A DNA stretch of 64,000 bases from Podocnemis expansa (Eukaryota; Chordata; Testudines; Podocnemididae), in the NCBI GenBank assembly GCA_007922195.1, contig ML681990.1, forward strand, positions 43,345,655-43,409,654, given 5' to 3'. The notes below the pieces were generated by a model. It was not told the origin of the DNA. It ran no database searches and saw nothing but the letters and a program-made list of their open reading frames with translations. Position 1 is the first letter of the stretch, and every line of letters starts with the position of its first letter. Below are positions 55,881 to 64,000 of the stretch, piece by piece. A program made the translations under genes and the position numbers.

Positions 55881-57221
55881 TCTAATGTTACTTTTTCAAG
55901 TGCTTGCTGTAGTTGCTATAGGGATTGTGAGTGGAAAGTGATCCACCCAACAATCACTGTATTTAACTGTAGTCCATGTTGTGAAAAAGGTTAGAAATGT
56001 CTGTGCAAAGTAAACTGTAGTAATGTTATTTCCATATCTTGCAATTTTATTTCCATTTCCTTTACACTACAGTCTCGTAAATTCAATTTCCTTTGCAGTT
56101 CAGTCTTGTAAATATGAGAATTAGAACTTCCTTTGTATCATTTTTAAGGATGTGTCTTCTTAGAGGCTTGTTAACCAGTATCATGGATATCATAGTCACT
56201 ATAGATTATGCTAGCATAGTCACTTTCTTTCAGTATTGAACAAGGAGCTTAATTAAATAAGGAAAACAGTGTAATTTTTAAAGTCTCTCTCTGTTTCATT
56301 GTATGGCTTATGCATAACCTTCCTCTGCCTAGCTTCCTGAAGCAGATCTAAAGAAACAGTACACATATATTCATACACTAGAGATAATTGGTGCATTACT
56401 GGCAAAATTGTTCCGATCAAATTAATTGGGCAAATGGAATGGCCTTTGAATCACAACCCCAAAGCATGGAAAAATTAGTGTCTTATTCCAAGACAGGCCA
56501 TAGAGACTGTACCACAAGGGCATAATTTTGACTGTCCCTTTCAGTTTCAGGCTACATCACAGGTTAAATTCTTGAAGGGACACTGCACTCAGGTGGCAGC
56601 AAGCAGAGTCTGTGACGAAAAGCTTGTTTAAATATCTGCTGATCTGAAATAACCATGTGTATTCAGTGTTATTTCCAAGCTAAATTGTTCAACTTCCTCA
56701 TTCTTAATCTGCCAAAAAAATAATTTATTGGCCTTTTCACCCAAGCTAGAGATTCTCCTGGCACAAGGGAGTCTCCAGTGGGAAGAGCTGTGTCATAGGC
56801 CACTCAGTGCAACTCTATGGAACAAGGGACATGCTGAATGTAGGGATAGGCAAGAAGTTCATATATCTGGAGGACACTATGTTCCAATAATTCACCAATG
56901 ATGGAAAGCTCTTTAGTGCTATATCCAGTCAGTGTGGGTAAGCATAGTCCCTACACTGTGCTGTTTATGCTGGGGCTAATGTAGAACCGATGCCAGGATA
57001 ACAGAGATGAAATTTAATTCTTTGCAGTCTCTTTCCTACAGCTGCACCAATTATTCAAAATGACTCAGTAAATAATTTCTCTAATTATTGCTTCTATACA
57101 AGCAGTTGGCTATGAATTTTCAATATTTAAAATTCAACCTCTTTTGACTGAACTAATAGGTCACATGCTATGTTCCTTTTCCCAGCTTTAATGAGTACAA
57201 CTGAAAATGGAGTGTTATAAT
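55881..57221. other. No gene seen
   Basis: Unique-looking intergenic DNA without supported features. Confidence 0.4.
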
Positions 57222-57335
57222 GCCCATGTTGGTCCCAGAATACTAGAGAGATAAGGTGAGTGAGGTAATATCTTTTACTGAACCAACTTCCATTACACAG
57301 AACTTAAATAGACCTGTTCTGCAGATCGCTCATAC
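57222..57335 (+). repeat. Short interspersed repeat (GTTGGTCCCAGAATA type)
   Basis: ATGTTGGTCCCAGAATACTA, then GAGGTAATATCTTTTACTG and AACCAACTTCC matches a short repeat I know from turtle sequence. It is partial here and unrelated to the palindromic family. Confidence 0.5.
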
Positions 57336-57901
57336 GAAAGTTTTTCCAATTTGAGTTCTCATTATTACGAATCTGAAATTCTCTTTCTATAATTATTTTC
57401 CAGTGAGTCCATTAATATTCCTACCAGACAAATATTTGCAAATATTAGTGGAAAGTAAACACAGAAAGGTAATGTGGAGGAAAGTTCAAGACTGTTGTGT
57501 AGAGGGTTAATTGTTTTCATACAGCAATTGGAAAGTAAAGCTACTACTTGTGTCTGGCTAAATAAGCTAATTGAGAGATGGCTGTACATAAGGTTCAGAG
57601 AATGTGAAGGCTGAAGCTACGAGCCAGTATCTAGTGATTCTGTTTCTGAAACTTGAGACTGATGTTTTCCTTCTAATGCTTCTTTAGATGTATGATGCAG
57701 AGGAAGGCCAAATCACTGGACCTTTTGGAGCCACGGTTGGGGAACAACACAAAACAAATAGATGACACATAACCAACAATAACCCCTTCAAACATGCACC
57801 TGAAGCCTTTGTGAGCCACAACAAGTCTTACTAAATTAGAATAAAAGGTGTTTTTAAAGAATGTGTTGGCTAACCAATATTACATTACAGCAGGCTTATC
57901 T

Positions 57902-58641
57902 GGCTATGTGGACTCTCTCTTCAGACTCTATACTATCAACATGCCTAGCTATCTTTGAAACAACAATGAGGTTGTTTCAAAATAAGAACTGCCATGGCGG
58001 CACAACGCACAGCCATTTCAAAAAAAGCAAACCCCTTGTTTCGAAATGGCAGCCATTTCTTCGAAATGGCTTAAATCTGGTTTTCCGTCGAAACAACNNN
58101 NNNNNNNNNNNNNNNNNNNNNNNNNNNNNNNNNNNNNNNNNNNNNNNNNNNNNNNNNNNNNNNNNNNNNNNNNNNNNNNNNNNNNNNNNNNNNNNNNNNN
58201 NNNNNNNNNNNNNNNNNNNNNNNNNNNNNNNNNNNNNNNNNNNNNNNNNNNNNNNNNNNNNNNNNNNNNNNNNNNNNNNNNNNNNNNNNNNNNNNNNNNN
58301 NNNNNNNNNNNNNNNNNNNNNNNNNNNNNNNNNNNNNNNNNNNNNNNNNNNNNNNNNNNNNNNNNNNNNNNNNNNNNNNNNNNNNNNNNNNNNNNNNNNN
58401 NNNNNNNNNNNNNNNNNNNNNNNNNNNNNNNNNNNNNNNNNNNNNNNNNNNNNNNNNNNNNNNNNNNNNNNNNNNNNNNNNNNNNNNNNNNNNNNNNGTG
58501 GACATGCTATTTCGCTCCCTTATTTCCAAGACACCTTTTTTGTCTTTGGAAATAAGGTGTTTAGAAATAACCATTTATTTCAAAACAGCTTGTTTTGAAA
58601 CCTCTTGTTTCGAAACAAGCCCTCTGTGTGTGAATACAGCC
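57902..58641. mobile_element. MITE containing an assembly gap
   Basis: The left end GGCTATGTGGACTCTC corresponds to the right end, which reverse-complemented reads GGCTGTATTCACACAC. Subterminal blocks of TTTCGAAA and CTTGTTTCGAAACAAG make both sides highly self-complementary. A run of 400 N (58098-58497) replaces the core. Its layout resembles the 34474-35708 element. Confidence 0.6.
58098..58497. other. Assembly gap, 400 N
   Basis: Unresolved bases. Open frames that cross it are meaningless. Confidence 1.
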
Positions 58642-58644
58642 TTT

Positions 58645-59230
58645 GAGACACAATGAACTTCCTGAGAAAGATTCAATCCATTGGTGACCTTCCAGAAAAT
58701 ACCATCCTGGCCACTATGGCTGTATAAACTCTGTACACTATCATCCCACACAGAGCCAGATTACAAGCCATTGTGAGAACTGTCTTAGATGACATCATGG
58801 CATACCTTGTGTCTGAACTTTGTGACTTTGTATTTATCCACAACAATTTCAGATCTGAAGAAAATTTATATCTTCAAGTCAGTAGCACTACTATGGGTAC
58901 CCACATTGCCCCACAATATGCCAATGTTTTTATGGATGATTTAGAACACCACTTCCTCCACACTCGTACCCAAGTATCATTCCTCTATCTATGCTATGCT
59001 GATGACATCTTCATCATCTGGACCCACAGAAAAGATACCCTTGAAGATTTCCACAGAGATTTCAACAATTTCCACTCCATAATCAAACTTAGCCTGGAAC
59101 ATACCACACAGGAGATCCACTTTCTGGACACTACAGTGCAAATTAGTTATGGACACGTAAACGCCACTCTATACCACAAACCTACAGACTGCTATAGAAA
59201 CTGGAAGGGACCAGGAGAGGTCATTGAGTT
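58645..59230 (+). pseudogene. Penelope-like reverse transcriptase domain
   Basis: The frame from 58773 is open through TTMGTHIAPQYANVFMDDLE, the catalytic CYADDIFIIW (58992-59021) and QEIHFLDTTVQI to LYHKPTD. An upstream stop (TAA near 58727) breaks the first palm motif, where LYT-IPH can be read. PLE reverse transcriptases are related to telomerase and act by target-primed insertion. The usual box is Y-[IA]-D-D, so the catalytic aspartates survive. After KPTD the protein loses similarity at about 59190. Confidence 0.85.
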
Positions 59231-59397
59231 CAGTCCCTTATACTTATGGCAGGACCAAGTACCCTCTTAAACCATCCATGACAGGTGCTTATGTAACCTG
59301 CTCTTAAAAAACTTAATTTTTAAAGCTATAATTTAATTTTAAAACTATAATTATCTTCATCCCTTGAGCTTCCATCCAGGACACAGCACTTGATCCA

Positions 59398-60090
59398 TTA
59401 TCTACAGCCAGGCTCTAAGATATAACCCCATTTGTTTTGATCCCTCAGACAGAGACAGACACCTTCAGGATCTCTAGCAAACATTTTTAAAACAACACTA
59501 CCCATCCAGAGTAGTGAAGAAACAGATTGACAGAGCCAGATAGGTACCCAGAAGTCAACTACTGCAGAGAAGCCCAAGAAAGAAAACAATGGAATGCCAC
59601 TGATCATCACCTACAACCCCAAAGTCAGATCCTTCCAGCACATCATCGAGGACCTACAGCCTTTTCTACAAGATGATCCCTCACTCTCTCAGGCCTTGGA
59701 TGGCAGAGTTTTCCTTGCTCATAGACAGCCCCCACAACCTTAAACAGATACTCACCAGAAACTACAGACCTAACAACAGAAACATTAAAGCAGGAACATA
59801 GTCCTGCAACAAACCACATGGCTGCACAAAAGGCACCATCAGAGGAGCTGATCAAACCAGCTATTCTATCAAAGTCTCATTCACATGCTCATCCACTAAT
59901 GTGATTTACGATGTCATGTGATAGAAATGTCCCCGCACCTTATATATTGGACCAACAGGACAGTCGCTGTGCAAAAGAATAAATCAATACAAATCTGACA
60001 TCAGAAGTAACAAAATTAAAAAAACCAATAGAGGAACACTTCAATCTTGATCATCACTCCATGGATAGTTTGTTAATAGCCTGGAGGGAG
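59398..60090 (+). pseudogene. Penelope-like linker and GIY-YIG endonuclease, decayed
   Basis: The linker shows stretches such as NPICFDPSDRDRHLQDL (near 59430) and RNYRPNNRNIKAGT (near 59760), in several frames. The GIY-YIG core lies at about 59900-60060: NVIYDVM, a gap with stops, then LYIGPTGQSLCKRINQYKSD. The conserved Arg after YIG is present (KRIN). An EEHFNLDHHSMDSL stretch follows and marks the end of recognisable sequence. Confidence 0.75.
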
Positions 60091-61309
60091 ATAGCAGAAG
60101 ATGTTGTAATAGAGAGCTTAGTGCTGCCCAAGCCGCAGGGCTTTAAATATAATTTGACAGGCCCTGGAACCCTCCTAAATTTCTGGGTCCCCCTCACGCA
60201 GATCCAGGCCCCCTTCATGCAGGTCTGGGCCACCTTCAACCATCCCAACTACTGCCCTCAGATGCCTGGTCCCCACCCCAGTTACTATCCCCAACATGCC
60301 TACTGCCACCCCAGCTGCTGCGCCCCACCCCAGCTACTGCCACCCATTCCAGCTACTGCTCCCAGCCCCTGTCTCGCCACTAGTCCCCTGAACCTTTCCC
60401 CAACCCCCCTCCTGAATGCCCCATCTCGCTGCTGGTCCCCCAACCCTTCCCCCAACCCCCTTCATGCTCCATCATCTTCCCTCACTGCCCCATGCTGACC
60501 CGCTCCCCTGTGCTCTTTCCCTGCCGGGATGACTCGCTTGTCCCAGAAACCCCCCCAGGGCCCCCTTACCTGGCTGCTATGTGGAGTGATGCCAGCCTGG
60601 GCTGAGGCTCCCATCTGCAGCCTGCTCTGATTGGCAGGGCCTACTATTTTTAGGTGTTCAGTATTCAGTGGGCCCCTAAAAATGGAAAATGAAGCTGGAA
60701 CGCTGCATTCCGGGGCCTGCTGTTTTTAAATGGTGGCCCTGGAATGCAGCATTCCAGTTCCATTTTCTACTTTTAGGGGGCCTGGAATGCTGACCACCTA
60801 AAAATAGTGGGCCCTGGGATGCCGTTCGGGTGCATTCCGGCTTACCTGAAGCCCTGCCAAGCTGCCTTCCCCACCATCCCCATGAGTGACCCAACCATGA
60901 ACTGTTCCTGGGCTCTGTGCCCAGAGAATGAGCTGGAGCTCATTTTCATGTGTTCTGCTGTTTTACTCTGCCTGGCTGTTTTGCTACACTGTGTGTTCCC
61001 ATGGAGTTGGTTTGGCATTGAGCCTGAGAATGTGAGGAAAGGGGCAGGCCTGATCACCATTCCTCGCCTGAAATGCTATAGTTTAGCATAGCCTGAGATA
61101 AGTGGCAGACTTCACTGCAGGACCAAGGTGCTGCACAAACCTCCTCAGGGCCTTCCATAGTCATCTAAGGGTCCCTGATTGTAGTAGGAAAGTAAGCTTC
61201 TCATCACTGTATTCTTTTGCTTGCTCAGGGTTACTCTTCTGGCATTCAAAAATACTTTAAATGGTCTCTAATTTTGTCTGGTGAATTCAAAAGCAAACCT
61301 TGCCCTTGG
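60091..61309. other. C-rich repeat-like region, no gene
   Basis: The part 60240-60500 is C-rich with recurring CCCCAGCTACTGCC-like blocks. It is followed by a large palindrome (60638-60813). The part 60840-61310 could include the LTR and leader of the retroviral fragment, but no LTR boundaries were found. Confidence 0.35.
60638..60813. repeat. Large imperfect palindrome, arms about 75 bp
   Basis: The left arm begins GGCCTACTATTTTTAGGTG and reaches CTGCATTCC. The right arm reverses this, from GGAATGCAGCATTCCAG to CACCTAAAAATAGTGGGCC. A loop of about 27 bases separates them. Confidence 0.85.
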
Positions 61310-61530
61310 GGAAACAGTTGGTGTCATGAACAGTTGAACACCAGGGTGGCTGCCCATATCAGCCTGGAGATGAGTGGCCCAACAGTGGAACCATGTTACC
61401 CCTGCCCCCGGTCACCTTTGAAAGGAAGTTGGGGGATAGTGTAACTCCCACTTGTCTTGAGAAGGTTCTTGACACCTTGGACGTTGGGAATAAAGCAAAG
61501 GGAATAGAGCAGGCTGGCTGACTTTTCCTG

Positions 61531-61899
61531 TTGGCCCTTGGGCACCAGCACGAGGCACTGCTGACATGGGAGAAGCAGGTCAGGGATTTGAAATTGGAGG
61601 TGGAACAAGTACAGTTGCTCCAGACCCTGCAGCAGACCTCCCTGTCCCAGTTACAAGAGGAAAGGGACAAGGAGGAGGTGATGGTGGTGTGCTACACACA
61701 GCACAAATACAAGCATAAACTTCAGGCTCCCATCTCAATGGGAAAGGTGCATGCCCTTCGCCATGAGAATTGGGCCCCCGAGACCTGGGATGGTGACATT
61801 TGGAGTTTGTCAGACAACAACTCTGAGCCAGGGGAGGAGGGTAGCACTGAGGACCCCAGGAAATTTGAGGTACATCCTCTGGTAACCCCAAAAACCTGA
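61531..61899 (+). pseudogene. Gag-like N-terminal part with coiled coil
   Basis: An open frame begins with a heptad-rich stretch (QVRDLKLEVEQVQLLQTLQQ and SQLQEERDKEE). An acidic segment follows (DIWSLSDNNSEPGEEGSTED) before a stop. Coiled coils near the start of Gag are known in some retroviral lineages. Assignment depends on the protease found downstream, since no capsid motif could be read. Confidence 0.4.
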
Positions 61900-62291
61900 G
61901 TGATGATCAGAGGCACAACCAGTGCTCCAATGCCCCCATAGTCCACCAATGTCACTTGAGATTTCATGCAAACAGAACTGTAAGATATGGCAATATGTTT
62001 CTCCCAGGCTGGCCACAAAACCCTGGTAGCATGGTTTGTGTGCCTTTTGGATGGAGGTGCTAATGCAGTTCAGTTACACTCCCAGGAACTCCACCACGTG
62101 GGATCCTTATCGAATGATCCAGGCATAAATCAGTGACTCTGTGGAGTGCAGCCGCAAAACCAGGTGCCCATGATCTCTGAGTGGCTGAGCACGGTGGTAA
62201 CCACTGATATCAAGACCCCATGACTTGTCCTGAGGTAGATGATACTTGAAGTACCACTGCCAAGGCGGGTGCCCAGTTCCTGGGGTGGGGG

Positions 62292-63200
62292 TTGCACATG
62301 GGATTATATAATGGCAACTGCCAAGGGCCTGATGTGGAGATATTCTTGGCAGGCCTGCAGGCTCATATAGTGTGGAGCGTCCCTAGTCATTTGAAGGCAT
62401 CTGCCCTGGTGCTCCCGGGCACTGCCACTGGACGCCCCATTGGGGAGGTCATTGTCATAGTGAACCAGCTCAATGATTTGGGGCTGGGTGATTCAGCAGA
62501 GCACCTGTGTGCCCACCACCTGGCCAAAGCAACAGAGGGTGGCAAGTACATCACCACCGAGCTAAAAGTGACTTCTTGGGAAATTTTGCTTACCCTACCT
62601 CAAGTGGTAGTGGACAAGGCAGAGATAGACCAACAACCAACAGTGGAGCTGTGGGCATGGTACAAGGCTTTGAAAAAAGCAGACCCTGAAGAGGCTGGAG
62701 AAAAGTGCAGATGTGTATGCCTCTCCCCCCACTGTGCAATGGCAGGTACTGTGGCCAAAACAGGACTGAGGGGACAGCAAGCCCCCGGGTGTGTGGGTAG
62801 CCAGGAGGGCAACCATGGCTGGGGGCCAGAGGCCATACATCTCCTTAAACAGAGAGTGCCCACAAAGAGTTGTGAGGCAAGTCTTAGTGCTGGTGGATAT
62901 GGGGCCGTAGTGACCATTCTCCACTGTTCCCCCCACACCTATTTGGGATGCCCTGTCTCCATTGTTTGCCTGGGAGGCTTCAATCTTCCCAGTTGCCTAA
63001 CAACCATGCACTTGGGGATTTGCCCCCTTGCTCCTGCCCCATGGCTGTGGCAAACATGGGAGGTGAATATATCTTGGATATGGGCTGTTTGTAGGGACTG
63101 CAACTCACCCTACCTGGGGGCCAGTTTGTGTTTGGTGTGTGGGCAATACTGGAGGGTGAAGCCAACTGGGACCCTCTTGTTATCCTACCCCCATGGTGCA
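62292..63200 (+). pseudogene. Retroviral gag C-terminal part and aspartic protease, frameshifted
   Basis: The frame from 62292 contains a gag-like segment of unknown detail to about 62720. Around 62881-62990 the protease signature appears: the catalytic triad reads D-M-G instead of D-T/S-G within VLVLVDMG, and the following VVTILH and C-L-G-G (flap-like) lie in another frame. At about 63063-63085 an E-Y-I-L-x-M/D-x-C-L stretch corresponds to the C-terminal part of the fold. The altered catalytic triplet and the frameshift mean no active protease. Confidence 0.5.
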
Positions 63201-63344
63201 TAATGGTGCATTCATATGCCAAGGCTGAAATCAAACCTCTGTATGTTTGTGCATGTCTCTGAGTGGGCACAGATGCATAATCTGTGTGTTTGCCTATATG
63301 TCTCAAGGCCTGTGTGGGTGGGGTGTTTGCATCCATGGGCTATG

Positions 63345-63565
63345 GACAGAGCCATAACTGCAGCGGGGTGAATGGGGCTTTGCTCCATGTGCACTCGAGC
63401 AGCTCCATTGAGCTGCTCCACTAAAGGGCACGTTCCCCACCGATCACTCCAGGTGCCAGCTATTCTAAGGGGTGTGTTTCGATTGGAATGTGCCCTGGGT
63501 GCTGGATTCTTTAGTGACGGCTCTTGCTATGGATATTGCATGTGCCATGGTACTCACCAGACCCT
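63345..63565 (+). repeat. MITE fragment (CAGAGCCATAACTA family)
   Basis: It starts ACAGAGCCATAACTGCAGC and includes GGTGTGTTTCGATTGGAAT near 63470. The same pair of blocks occurs at 51549-51735. A GCAGCTCCATTGAGCTGC hairpin lies near 63400-63417. Confidence 0.65.
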
Positions 63566-63602
63566 CAGATAGATGCTAGCTGCTGGCTTACCCTGGAGTC
63601 TC

Positions 63603-63900
63603 TGACACCCCTCCCAAACCCCCAGACCTTGCCACTGCTTTCCCTGACATCCCCGACAACCCCCTAAACCACCAGGCCCTGCTGCTACTTTCTCTTGCCT
63701 CCCTGACACCCCCAAACCCTCTGGACCACACCACTGCTTCCCCTGCAGTCCCCAACACCCCACCAAACCCCTGGGAACTTCTGCCACTTGCCCTGCTGTC
63801 TCCAACACCCCCCCAAAAACCCTGGGAACTGCCGCTGCTTTTCCTGCCTTCCCTGGCATGCCCCCAACCCCCTGGCCCTGCTGCCGCTTCCCCAGGCTGA
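63603..63900. repeat. Tandem repeat, about 6 units of 50 bp
   Basis: Units start near 63603, 63653, 63702, 63752, 63802 and 63853, each following (T/A)GACACCCCC-AAACCCCCTGG-CC-TGCTGC-CTTCCCCTG. It is C-rich on the plus strand. Minus-strand open frames across it are artefacts of the array. Confidence 0.8.
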
Positions 63901-64000
63901 CTCCCCCAGGGTCCCTTTACCTGGCTGCTCCAGATACCAGGGTCCCTTTCCTTACTCTAACCCCAGCTGAGGCTGACACCCCAACATGGCCGCTTTGGCC

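Larger units (their letters stand above)
58645..60090 (+). mobile_element. Penelope-like retroelement, truncated at both ends
   Basis: An RT domain, a linker and a GIY-YIG endonuclease follow in the order specific to Penelope-like elements. The 5' end stops at the MITE boundary (58641). The 3' end is lost after the GIY-YIG core at about 60090. Frames change around 59230, 59300-59600 and 59760-59930, with stops. Confidence 0.85.
61310..63200 (+). mobile_element. Endogenous retrovirus-like remnant: leader, gag, protease
   Basis: A TTGGTGTCATGAACAG stretch (about 61317-61333) resembles a retroviral leader just after the primer-binding site. A coiled-coil gag-like part, a second gag-like frame and an aspartic-protease region follow. 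RT and later genes are absent, and no LTR was defined. The remnant is inactive, broken by stops and frame changes. Confidence 0.55.

Noticed and set aside
57861..58598. Frames of 167-245 codons
   Set aside because: They are open only because they cross the 400-N assembly gap.
63603..63900. Regularly spaced repeats considered as a CRISPR array
   Set aside because: The units are contiguous and degenerate with no unique spacers, and the genome is vertebrate.
16600..64000. Search for AP3B1 exons, expected upstream of SCAMP1
   Set aside because: Nothing resembling AP3B1 was recognised. It may lie further right.

Overview
This is vertebrate genomic DNA, almost certainly from a turtle. CR1 LINEs of the sauropsid type occur at several sites. 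There are also a DIRS retrotransposon, a Penelope-like element, Ty3/Gypsy and ERV remains, many hAT-type nonautonomous DNA transposons and a palindromic SINE-like family. I recognise this combination, and the wording of the short repeats, from turtle genomes, perhaps a softshell. That placement is an inference from repeat content.

One host gene can be supported: exon 1 of SCAMP1 (minus strand, 16045-16101). It encodes MSDFDSNPFADPDLNNPFK, ends at a GT splice donor and lies in a CpG island (about 15895-16550) with ETS- and CRE-like sites. Everything left of 16045 is therefore expected to be SCAMP1 intron 1, and everything right of about 16.3 kb is upstream intergenic DNA. In human the next gene upstream is AP3B1, head to head; I see no AP3B1 exon here. 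A possible minus-strand terminal exon with a 3'-UTR-like tail (8404 down to about 7545) lies inside the presumed intron and is unexplained.

Layout: 1-3360 near-full-length CR1 (esterase-domain C-terminus, then ORF2 with endonuclease and RT). 5.7-7.4 kb hAT-type element. 7.5-15.2 kb mostly AT-rich intron. 15.2-18.0 kb SCAMP1 promoter flanked by copies of one short repeat, with a four-level nest of insertions directly upstream. 18.1-19.5 kb two hAT MITEs and a palindromic SINE-like copy. 20.5-22.9 kb reverse CR1 split by about 1 kb of LTR-like DNA. 24-30 kb SINE-like copies and a MITE. 28.8-32.6 kb split Ty3/Gypsy pol. 34.5-35.7 kb MITE with a GC-rich tandem array. 37-39.6 kb MITEs and CR1. 40.4-44.8 kb DIRS element with inverted terminal repeats and internal complementary region. 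45-45.7 kb second CR1 subfamily. 47.6-49.8 kb large hAT element. 51-57 kb mostly unique DNA with SINE-like copies. 57.9-58.6 kb MITE holding a 400-base assembly gap. 58.6-60.1 kb Penelope-like element (RT plus GIY-YIG). 61.3-63.2 kb retroviral gag-protease remnant. 63.6-63.9 kb tandem repeat.

The window is thus a gene promoter surrounded by layered mobile elements. The most informative structures are the palindromic SINE-like family with 12-13 bp target duplications, the DIRS element with its full end architecture, the nested insertions at the SCAMP1 promoter, and a transposon copy that keeps its CpGs where it abuts the CpG island.
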